Origin: Verrucomicrobiota bacterium
GTDB taxonomy: Bacteria > Verrucomicrobiota > Verrucomicrobiia > Chthoniobacterales > UBA10450
Assembly (NCBI GenBank): GCA_003219095.1
Contig: QHPM01000125.1
Span: forward strand, 1 to 11,080
DNA length: 11,080 nt
Direction: 5' to 3'
A model generated the notes under the pieces. It searched no databases and was not told the origin of the DNA. It worked only from the letters and a program-made list of their open reading frames with translations. Within the stretch, counting starts at the first letter, position 1. Every line of letters begins with the position of its first letter. This document shows, in pieces, positions 5,591-11,080 of the stretch. A program made the translations under genes and the position numbers.

Positions 5591-6448
5591 TCAAAGTTGT
5601 TCGATACGATAACTGCGCTGGCGCAGAAGCGCGAGCACGCCATCAGGTCCGCCCATATGGCCCGCGCCAACTACGACAAAGTAGATTTGGCCGCTGTGCA
5701 GATACTTTTCAATCTTCGGTATCCAGTTGTGATTGCGCGCGTTTATCTCTCGTTCCTCCATGCTTGGAAAATCCCGGAATTGCTGGTGCCCGATTCGCCA
5801 TAGTGTCTCAGTGTCACCTCGTCGCCATGCTTCCTTCATGGTCGCGAATTGTTCTTTCCCATGTTCGGTTGGAATGAAGGTGAGCAAGAGCACGGTTTCG
5901 CTTTGTCGGTCAGTTAAGCCGGACATTATTTCCATGCCTTCCTTCAGCGTCTCCAGTCCTGATATCGGCTTCGAATTCATTTGCGCGCGCCTTATTAAGA
6001 ATCCCTCGACCCCGAGATCGAGTGACAAGCCGTGTAATTGGGGGGCCTCTAACATTTCGGCCAGGAGCCACGGCCGATATCGAGAAAATTTTTCCTCCGG
6101 AACTTTGATCAAACCGAAAAAACGCCGCAGATAATCATAGGTTCGGGGATCGACATGATTCTTTAAGTTGTCTCCTTTGGGATACTCCCCGGCTTTGAGA
6201 ACATTCTTGGGCAAATCGCGAAACTCCTTTGGGTTAGCCTCCAGGACCAAATGAGCGGAAGCATCAAAAGCGTGATTATACGCGGCGGGTAACGGATAGT
6301 CGGTGCTCGTAAGCGCGTGAATTGAACCGCCGAGGTAAAGAACCTTCCCGGTGTCGTCGCTTACCCTCCAAACGCAAGCACCATAGCTATGCATTGAAAG
6401 AACGCAGACCGCGACGGTAGTAACTAATCCCGGCAGAATAACGCGCAT
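5591..6448 (-). CDS. TraB/GumN family protein, exported
   Basis: 285 residues. An N-terminal signal sequence (ILPGLVTTVAVCVLSMHSYGA, in pieces; cleavage near residue 24) precedes the domain. Family landmarks: the first-strand motif YLGGSIHAL with the GxxH of the active site (G41-H44), E70 in LVLEANP, the central GLSLDLGVEGFLIRRAQ and GLETLKEGMEIM segment, and the C-terminal VVVGAGHMGGPDGVLALL (about 258-275) with its GxGH. The family is related to Tiki-type metalloproteases; bacterial members such as GumN have no settled function. AAAGGA on the minus strand (6463-6458), nine bases before ATG 6448, is a good ribosome binding site. Divergent from the TPR gene, with 92 bp between the two starts. 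Confidence 0.88.
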   Translation of the reverse strand: MRVILPGLVTTVAVCVLSMHSYGACVWRVSDDTGKVLYLGGSIHALTSTDYPLPAAYNHAFDASAHLVLEANPKEFRDLPKNVLKAGEYPKGDNLKNHVDPRTYDYLRRFFGLIKVPEEKFSRYRPWLLAEMLEAPQLHGLSLDLGVEGFLIRRAQMNSKPISGLETLKEGMEIMSGLTDRQSETVLLLTFIPTEHGKEQFATMKEAWRRGDTETLWRIGHQQFRDFPSMEEREINARNHNWIPKIEKYLHSGQIYFVVVGAGHMGGPDGVLALLRQRSYRIEQL

Positions 6449-6488
6449 AATTTAGCGTCCTTTAACAGGACAAGCTTTACCCAGCAAG

Positions 6489-6511
6489 TTCCAACGTGTT
6501 TTTACTTGGAA
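6489..6511. promoter_or_regulatory. Inverted repeat in a divergent intergenic region
   Basis: TTCCAA (6489-6494) and TTGGAA (6506-6511), separated by 11 bases, lie between the divergent TraB and TPR starts, about 30 bp before the TPR ATG. The spacing is about two helical turns centre to centre, as for a dimeric regulator. A second small one, GTCCT/AGGAC at 6457-6471, covers the TraB ribosome binding site. Both could be chance. Confidence 0.3.
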
Positions 6512-6540
6512 TTCATAAGGTGTTCTGATAGAAAAACGAG

Positions 6541-7668
6541 ATGTCCCGTTCCTTTTCGTTCCTTCGCGGCGTAAGCGCGGCTCTTTCCCTTGGATTGGTC
6601 CTTGCTTCATCTGCCTTGGCACAGGATGCATCGATTGATCGGCTGTTGAATAAGTTGCCGCCGCCGGAAAAATTGGTCAAACCACCGGTGAAGCAGGCCA
6701 TGGAGCAGCCCGATCCGGCTTTCAAAGATCCGATGGGAAGACAGATTTCCCGAGCCATCGAAATGTACAATTTCCCGCAGGCATTGAACTTGTCGCGGAA
6801 ACTAACGGAGCGTTATCCGCACAGCGCCGCTTCGCAGTGTCTGCGCGGCGCACTGGCATTCGATCTTCGTCAGTTGGGCGAGGCATCATCCTGCTTCCGG
6901 GCAGCGACAAATATTCAACCAAAGTTCGCGCTCGCCCATTTCTGTCTCGCCTGGTTAGAGGCAGCCCAGGAGCACTATGCCGCAGCCATACCACATCTTC
7001 AGCGATTAGCCGAGTTGGAACCAAAAGCGTATGTTTCTTACTATGCTCTGAGCGACTGCACGCTGCGACTCGGGCGCAAACAAGAAAGTCTGGATTACGC
7101 AAAGAAAGCTGCGGCTCTTGCGCCATCCGTCGTGTACACCTGGCTGCAGCTGTCGCGAGCGGAGAAGGCCATCGGGCATAATGAAGCTACGCTGGCTGCC
7201 ATTACCAAAGCCGCCGAAGTCGCACCCGACAGCGCTTCCATGCTCGCCCTGGTGGGTTATAGCTACATCAACCTGAACCGGATCCCGAAGGCAATTGCTC
7301 CGCTGCAGCGCGCCGCGCGTCTGGCGCCGCGAGACTATCTTGTTCAATCACAGTTGGGCTTTTGTTTGGCGACCACCGGACAGGTCGATGCGGGAATATC
7401 CTATCTTCGAAAAGGCGCAAGTCTCGCGCCGACGTATGGGCCAGTTTGGGAACACCTCGGATTAGCTTATCAAAAGAAAGGAAATCATCGCGACGCGGTC
7501 AAAGCTTTTGAAAGAGCGGCGCAACTTACGCCCAACCGCCGTTTGCCTTGGCAACATCTGTCCGAGGAATACCGCGCGGTGGGCCGTCTGCAAGACGCGG
7601 AGCGCGCCGCCGCCCACGCTCAATCATTTCCGGTACCGAAGACAAATTCGGTAAGTAAAAAAGCCTGA
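6541..7668 (+). CDS. Exported tetratricopeptide-repeat protein
   Basis: 375 residues. Residues 1-27 are a signal peptide with cleavage ALA|QD. A Pro-rich linker (LPPPEKLVKPPVK) follows, then TPRs to about residue 362. The helix-B-end proline of each repeat falls at 93, 127, 161, 195, 229, 263, 297 and 331: exactly 34 residues apart, so eight repeats in strict register plus a partial one at the C-terminus (LPWQHLSEEYRAVGRLQDAERAAAHA). Repeats show the usual A/G at position 8 and A at 20 (for instance LGLAYQKKGNHRDAVKAFERAAQLTP). TPR arrays are protein-binding superhelices; the partner is unknown. The tail is basic (SVSKKA). No enzymatic domain. The start is supported by the signal peptide; a ribosome binding site is not evident. 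Confidence 0.9.
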   Translation: MSRSFSFLRGVSAALSLGLVLASSALAQDASIDRLLNKLPPPEKLVKPPVKQAMEQPDPAFKDPMGRQISRAIEMYNFPQALNLSRKLTERYPHSAASQCLRGALAFDLRQLGEASSCFRAATNIQPKFALAHFCLAWLEAAQEHYAAAIPHLQRLAELEPKAYVSYYALSDCTLRLGRKQESLDYAKKAAALAPSVVYTWLQLSRAEKAIGHNEATLAAITKAAEVAPDSASMLALVGYSYINLNRIPKAIAPLQRAARLAPRDYLVQSQLGFCLATTGQVDAGISYLRKGASLAPTYGPVWEHLGLAYQKKGNHRDAVKAFERAAQLTPNRRLPWQHLSEEYRAVGRLQDAERAAAHAQSFPVPKTNSVSKKA

Positions 7669-7673
7669 TGGGG

Positions 7674-7700
7674 GCGCGATCTATCACAGGACAATCGCGC
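7674..7700 (+). terminator. Hairpin just after the TPR gene
   Basis: GCGCGAT (7674-7680) and ATCGCGC (7694-7700) form a 7-bp stem with a 13-nt loop, six bases after the TPR stop. No T run follows, so it may act as an mRNA 3'-end stabiliser or Rho-dependent site instead of an intrinsic terminator. Confidence 0.3.
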
Positions 7701-7806
7701 GAAGTTCACTGCGTCCAGGATGTGACTCTCTAACGAGCCTGCACGCCCTTGAACAACCATATTCAAGCTGGCGTGATTGTTGCTCGAGATCGACATCACC
7801 GCGCAA

Positions 7807-7835
7807 TTGACAAGAGAGGACGATCTCTCTAAGCT
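7807..7835 (+). promoter_or_regulatory. Candidate ku promoter with inverted repeat between the boxes
   Basis: TTGACA (7807-7812) is a perfect sigma-70 -35 box; 17 bp later is TAAGCT (7830-7835), a weak -10. The spacer is almost filled by AGAGAG-GACGAT-CTCTCT (7813-7830), a perfect 6-bp inverted repeat placed where a repressor would block polymerase. It is about 20 bp before the ku ATG, so the leader would be very short. Confidence 0.4.
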
Positions 7836-7852
7836 GCGCGACCTCGAAAATT

Positions 7853-8704
7853 ATGCGACCTATTTGGAAAGGCAGCATCAGCTTCGGGTTGGTCTATATC
7901 CCGATCGCTGTTTATCCCGCCACGCGCGAGGAGAAATTAAGTTTCCGCCAACTGCGCGCGGCTGACCTTAGTCCCATTCGATACAAAAAAGTGGCCGAGG
8001 CTGATCTGAAAGAAGTTTCCGCCGATCAAATCGTCAAAGGCTTCGAATACGAGCGCGGCCGTTACATCGTTTTGAAAGATGAAGATTTTGAAAAAGTACG
8101 AATCGAATCCACCCATTCCATCGATATCACCGACTTCGTGGAGTTGGAACAGGTCGATCCGAAATTCTTTTACAAGCCCTACTTCCTGGAACCGCAAAAG
8201 GGTGGCGAGAAGGCTTATGCTTTGCTGCACAAGGCCCTCAGTGGTACCGGCAAGATCGGCGTGGCCAAGGTCGTCATCAGCAATCGTGAATACCTGGCCG
8301 CGGTCAAACCCGATGGACTATTTCTCATTCTCGAGCTTATGCATTTCGCCAGCGAAGTGCTTACGCCCGAGGAATTGAATCGGCCCAAAACCGAATTGAA
8401 TGACAAGGAACTCAAGATGGCGCACGCGCTTATTGAAAGTATGTCCAGCGCCTGGGAACCGCAGAAATACCGCGATGAATATCGGGATGCGGTCATGGAG
8501 CTTATCGAGCAAAAAGCCAACAAGAAAGAGATCGCGCCCAAGGTCGAGGTAAAGGCGCGGGCCACCAACGTGGTCGACCTGGTCAAGGTTTTGCAGGAGA
8601 GCCTCAATCGAAATCAGTCGCTCAAAGTAAAGCGTGGTTCCAGTGGCAATGGCCGCCGATCATCCGCAACATTGGTCAGGCAAAAGCGCCGGGCCGCCGC
8701 CTAG
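7853..8704 (+). CDS. ku: Ku protein, non-homologous end joining
   Basis: 283 residues, the usual size of bacterial Ku. The start MRPIWKGSISFGLVYIPIAVYPAT is the canonical N-terminus and fixes ATG 7853. Further Ku-core signatures are IRYKKV, KGFEYERGRYIVLKDEDFE, IDITDFVELEQVDPKFFYKPYFLEP (in sections), GGEKAYALLHKAL, GKIGVAKVVISNREYLA and KYRDEYRDAVMELIE. The core forms the ring that threads onto DNA ends; the homodimer recruits ligase LigD. The Zn-like Cys pairs of some Ku proteins are absent, as in most bacterial ones. The C-terminus (from about residue 230) is basic and low in complexity, ending RQKRRAAA, which in other Ku proteins adds DNA binding. No ligD lies in the window. Convergent with the DUF72 gene. 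Confidence 0.97.
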   Translation: MRPIWKGSISFGLVYIPIAVYPATREEKLSFRQLRAADLSPIRYKKVAEADLKEVSADQIVKGFEYERGRYIVLKDEDFEKVRIESTHSIDITDFVELEQVDPKFFYKPYFLEPQKGGEKAYALLHKALSGTGKIGVAKVVISNREYLAAVKPDGLFLILELMHFASEVLTPEELNRPKTELNDKELKMAHALIESMSSAWEPQKYRDEYRDAVMELIEQKANKKEIAPKVEVKARATNVVDLVKVLQESLNRNQSLKVKRGSSGNGRRSSATLVRQKRRAAA

Positions 8705-8714
8705 TCGTGTTTCT

Positions 8715-8737
8715 GTAGCGCCGGTCTATGACCGCCG
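8715..8737 (+). repeat. REP-like element R2 (left arm of a BIME-like pair)
   Basis: GTAGCGC head, stem GGTC/GACC around loop TAT, aligned without gaps to R1 (1653) and to R3 in inverse orientation at 8773-8795. It begins 11 bp after the ku stop. Confidence 0.6.
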
Positions 8738-8772
8738 GCCGTCGTTGCCGATGATTTCTTTGATTGCAAGAT

Positions 8773-8795
8773 CCGCGGTCAACGACCGCCGCTAG
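8773..8795 (-). repeat. REP-like element R3 (right arm of a BIME-like pair)
   Basis: On the minus strand: CTAG head, stem GCGGTC/GACCGC (6 bp, perfect) around loop GTT. It faces R2 across about 35 bp, so the two copies can also fold on each other. Its CTAG includes the stop codon of the DUF72 gene (8792-8794). The pair fills the gap between two convergent genes, a typical place for BIMEs, and may limit read-through from either side. Confidence 0.6.
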
Positions 8796-9490
8796 AGAAA
8801 TTCGCGCATTTGCGCGGCTAACTTCGGCCCGATGCCAGCTTCTTCGTGCTTGAAGTAAACGAAGACATCCGACCACTCGCCGCCTTGTCCTTTGATTACG
8901 TCTGCCCATCGACTCACGTCATCCGTTTGGTAATCTTCACGGCGTAAACGCAGGTAACCCCAATCGGCGGTCACGACCTTTGGTGTCTCCAGCTTTTCCG
9001 TATCCGCGATGCACAAGCAAATGTTTCGCTTCCGCAGCAGCGCGAATATTTCCTCATCAAACCATGATTCATGGCGAAACTCGAACGCGGCGCGCATACT
9101 TGCGGGCAACGATTCCGTGAAATGCATGAGCAAAACTACGTCCTTCTTCAGATTTGGCGGAAGTTGAAATAAGACCGGGCCAAGGCGCGAACCCAACCCG
9201 CTCACTACGTCGTAAAAATAATCGACAGTGTCGCCGCAATTGCGCAGCCTTGCGAAATGTGTGATTTTTTGCGGCGCCTTTAAGCTAAATCGAAACGTTT
9301 CCGGTGTAAGTTGGCGCCAGTTCTCGATCGTTTTAGAGGCCGGAATCCGATGGAAGGTGTAATTAACCTCGGTGGTATTGAATCGTTCGGCGTAAAAAGG
9401 GAGCATTTTCGCCGGCGGCAAATCCTCCGGGTAAAAGATTCCTTTCCATTCCGCGTACTGGAATCCAGAAGTGCCAGTCCAGTAGTTCAT
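8792..9490 (-). CDS. DUF72 (YecE-like) family protein
   Basis: 232 residues, close to the family norm, ATG 9490. Characteristic blocks in order: GTSGFQYAEWKGIFYPEDLP (residues 6-25), FNTTEVNYTFHRIP (about 37-50), FRFSLKAPQKITH (about 66-78), LGPVLFQLPPNLK (about 103-115), AFEFRHESWF (about 134-143) and, near the end, YFKHEEAGIGPKLAAQM. The fold is a TIM barrel and the biochemical role is not established. Convergent with ku; the link between DUF72 and end joining suggested by this neighbourhood is only a guess. The stop codon lies in REP-like element R3. No clear ribosome binding site. Confidence 0.93.
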   Translation of the reverse strand: MNYWTGTSGFQYAEWKGIFYPEDLPPAKMLPFYAERFNTTEVNYTFHRIPASKTIENWRQLTPETFRFSLKAPQKITHFARLRNCGDTVDYFYDVVSGLGSRLGPVLFQLPPNLKKDVVLLMHFTESLPASMRAAFEFRHESWFDEEIFALLRKRNICLCIADTEKLETPKVVTADWGYLRLRREDYQTDDVSRWADVIKGQGGEWSDVFVYFKHEEAGIGPKLAAQMREFL

Positions 9491-9557
9491 CTGGCTGCGA
9501 GAAGTTTCATAAGCCTCAAGTATCCCACCTCAGACGGTCGCGCGTCCATCACTCGGT

Positions 9558-9578
9558 CCTCTCCCTTGAGGGGAGAGG
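9558..9578. repeat. CTCTCCC/GGGAGAG hairpin, dispersed-repeat type
   Basis: Perfect 8-bp arms CCTCTCCC and GGGAGAGG around TTGAG, in a context (GGGAGAGGATGAAAGTGAGG) that resembles very common dispersed intergenic repeats of diverse bacteria. It lies about 60 bp after the stop of the minus-strand FMN-reductase gene and 68 bp before the DUF72 start; it could act in 3'-end formation, but there is no T run. Confidence 0.5.
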
Positions 9579-9637
9579 ATGAAAGTGAGGGGTGAATCTG
9601 CACTAAATAGAAATGACATCGTGTCTATCGAGACGGA

Positions 9638-10165
9638 TTAGCTACGCACTCCTTTGGTTACCCGGACAAGCTCGGCGACGACTTGTTCGATGCGCTTCGC
9701 AACCTTGTTGTCGGTGAGCTTGTCGCCGTCGAAAGAGTCACCGGTAGCATAAACGAATCGTGGAATGATGAGACAGCGGAAATCGAGCATAAGACTATTG
9801 GCAAAGCTCATGACCGACATGTAACTGCCCATTCCGCCGGCAGCGCAAAGAAAACCTACTACTTTGTCTTGCCAGGCGCCTCCAGTTAGTTCAACCATGT
9901 TCTTGGCCGCAGCCGCGACATCGTAGTTGTAAACCGGAGTCGCGACAATAATTCCATCGGCCTTTTCGACGGCGGCAGTTAAACTTTGCGCAGCCGGATG
10001 ATTGTAGCAGGCGTCAGCGTCGCATAACGGCAGATCGAGCCGACTAATGTCGAGCCATTCGCAATTCAGCTTCGCCTTTTTCAACCAGTCAAAGGCGATT
10101 TGTGCCATCCGGCGGCTGTTGCTATCGGGATTTCCACTCGTACTGAGAACGAGATAGTTCGGCAT
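9638..10165 (-). CDS. NADPH-dependent FMN reductase-like flavoprotein
   Basis: 175 residues, flavodoxin-like fold. The phosphate-binding loop of the FMN site is STSGNPDSNSRRM (residues 8-20); TPVYNYDVAAAAKNMVE (76-92) is the family's second FMN loop, equivalent to the SPEYNGSxPGxLKNxID motif of FMN_red proteins, and CAAGGMGSYM (107-116) is the third. Members reduce FMN, quinones or azo dyes with NAD(P)H. Two Cys in LCDADACYNHP (48-57) are not typical of azoreductases and are not in the FMN loops; they could be incidental. Cytoplasmic. It is followed by DUF72 on the same strand after 147 bp and preceded by the sulfatase with a 70-bp gap. Confidence 0.87.
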   Translation of the reverse strand: MPNYLVLSTSGNPDSNSRRMAQIAFDWLKKAKLNCEWLDISRLDLPLCDADACYNHPAAQSLTAAVEKADGIIVATPVYNYDVAAAAKNMVELTGGAWQDKVVGFLCAAGGMGSYMSVMSFANSLMLDFRCLIIPRFVYATGDSFDGDKLTDNKVAKRIEQVVAELVRVTKGVRS

Positions 10166-10235
10166 ACTTTCAGCAGTTTAGCCGAAATCCGCGACACGCA
10201 AACCAACCGGGATCCTTCTCGTCATCATAACGCTG

Positions 10236-11080
10236 CTAGAGCTTCAAGGCATCTCCAGTGGCTTGCTGCCAGGAAAGAATGTCTGGTGTCGCTCGTTCGA
10301 TAATCGCCCGATAATCATCCTGGTAGTAGAGGTTATGCGCTTCGATGGGATCAGTCTGCAAGTTGTAGAGTTCATTCAAGTCCTGATCTCTCAGGCAAAG
10401 TTTCCACCCCTCCGGGGAGATTAAAGCACGGGTGGATTCATTCATCGCGCGCTTAATCGCCCGGCGCGGCGCGAGCTTTGTCCCTTTCATTACCTTGACC
10501 CGATTGGGGGACCACTCCATAAAAATGGTTTCTGGTAGCATCGCTTCGCCGTGCAGTAATGGAACCAGGCTTTTGCCAGCGCATTGATCTGGCTTGGGCT
10601 CACCTAGGAGATTGAGCAAAGTAGGTAGGAAATCGATATGACTCACCGGGTGAGCAATACTTAGGCTCTGGCGTTGACTGGGCAATCGGACAAGATAGGG
10701 AACGCATACGGCTTCTTCGAACATGACTTCTTTTCCAAAAAGATGATGCGCCCCAAGCATATCTCCATGATCGCTGGTGTGGACAACGATGGTTTCATCT
10801 AATAATGCGGCCTGTTCGAGACACGACAGAATTCCGCCGATGCTTTGATCAACCATGGTTACCAGGCCAAGATACCGTTGTTTCATCGCGCGATACTCCT
10901 CCGGAGTAATTCCGAAGAAGTAGAGACTGGGCAATCGCTTTCGATCCAGGATTGCCTCCGCCTGCTGCCATTCCCGCATTAGTTTGTAGCGCAGCGGGAT
11001 ATTATCATTTGCTGGCGCGAGCGCTGTTGCATCAAGTTCGATATCTTCGAGCGCGTGCTCAAGGTTGAGAGGGCCGTTGT
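10236..11080 (-). CDS. Sulfatase (alkaline-phosphatase superfamily), C-terminal part; 5' end outside window
   Basis: The frame is open upstream of the first internal ATG (10979) to the window edge, so the N-terminal half is missing, including the C/SxPxR site where the catalytic formylglycine forms. Visible: YLGLVTMVDQSIGGIL, then HTSDHGDMLGAHHLFGKEV (about 10780-10725) with the Asp-His metal ligands of DHGD and the active-site Lys of FGKE, PYLVRLP, HPVSHIDFLPTLLNLLG (the usual DLxPTLL block) and the C-terminal ELYNLQTDPIEAHNL signature. It hydrolyses sulfate esters, substrate unknown; choline-, aryl- or polysaccharide sulfate are all possible. Whether it is exported cannot be seen. Confidence 0.9.
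   Translation of the reverse strand, partial: NGPLNLEHALEDIELDATALAPANDNIPLRYKLMREWQQAEAILDRKRLPSLYFFGITPEEYRAMKQRYLGLVTMVDQSIGGILSCLEQAALLDETIVVHTSDHGDMLGAHHLFGKEVMFEEAVCVPYLVRLPSQRQSLSIAHPVSHIDFLPTLLNLLGEPKPDQCAGKSLVPLLHGEAMLPETIFMEWSPNRVKVMKGTKLAPRRAIKRAMNESTRALISPEGWKLCLRDQDLNELYNLQTDPIEAHNLYYQDDYRAIIERATPDILSWQQATGDALKL

Noticed and set aside
7777..7965. 62-aa plus-strand ORF overlapping the ku start
   Set aside because: Runs through the candidate promoter and into ku in another frame; no family resemblance and no ribosome binding site.
1..11080. tRNA, rRNA or riboswitch
   Set aside because: I searched by eye for cloverleaf cores (GGTTCGA-type T loops), rRNA signatures and common riboswitch cores and saw none; short matches were inside genes.

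Overview
The window is bacterial chromosomal DNA of moderate GC: short genes, short gaps, and gaps loaded with small palindromic repeats. Gene families (cNMP/TrxR-like flavoprotein with a UBP zinc finger, creatininase, YdeI/OmpD-associated, VOC, SnoaL-like, TraB/GumN, Ku, DUF72, sulfatase), weak or absent Shine-Dalgarno sites before many genes, and TGTCATCC-type intergenic repeats fit a soil heterotroph. I favour a Verrucomicrobiota (Chthoniobacterales/Udaeobacter-like) source, with Acidobacteriota as the alternative. This is an inference; the window holds no rRNA, tRNA or other phylogenetic marker.

Layout. 1-1656 (+): a tight three-gene run. It has the 3' part of a thioredoxin-reductase-like flavoprotein that lacks the CxxC, a UBP-type zinc finger 3 bp downstream, and a creatininase-family gene that has lost an internal block and its reading frame, so it is probably a pseudogene. 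1657-2044: no gene; two degenerate ~108-bp direct repeats, each ending in the same perfect 27-bp palindrome, and a REP-like element on the creatininase stop codon. 2045-3295 (-): an HD-domain protein and a YdeI/OmpD-associated protein, bracketed by outward-pointing TGTCATCC repeats. 3324-3438: a ~115-bp MITE-like element. 3694-4556 (+): a VOC protein and a SnoaL-like protein. 4557-4786: a hairpin cluster between convergent genes. 4787-6448 (-): a secreted coiled-coil protein, a doubtful 47-aa ORF and a TraB/GumN protein. 6541-7668 (+): an exported TPR protein, divergent from TraB. 7853-8704 (+): Ku, the end-binding protein of bacterial non-homologous end joining. 8792-11080 (-): DUF72, an NADPH-dependent FMN reductase-like protein, and the C-terminal part of a sulfatase cut by the window edge.

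Functionally this is a patchwork, not one pathway. The plausible functional units are the flavoprotein/zinc-finger pair and Ku with its repair role (no LigD is present here). The most unusual signal is in the non-coding DNA. Four 22-23-nt elements align without gaps (GTAG or CTAG head, then a short stem around a 3-nt loop at fixed positions), as in REP sequences mobilised in trans by RAYT transposases. Two of them form an inverted, BIME-like pair between ku and the DUF72 gene.
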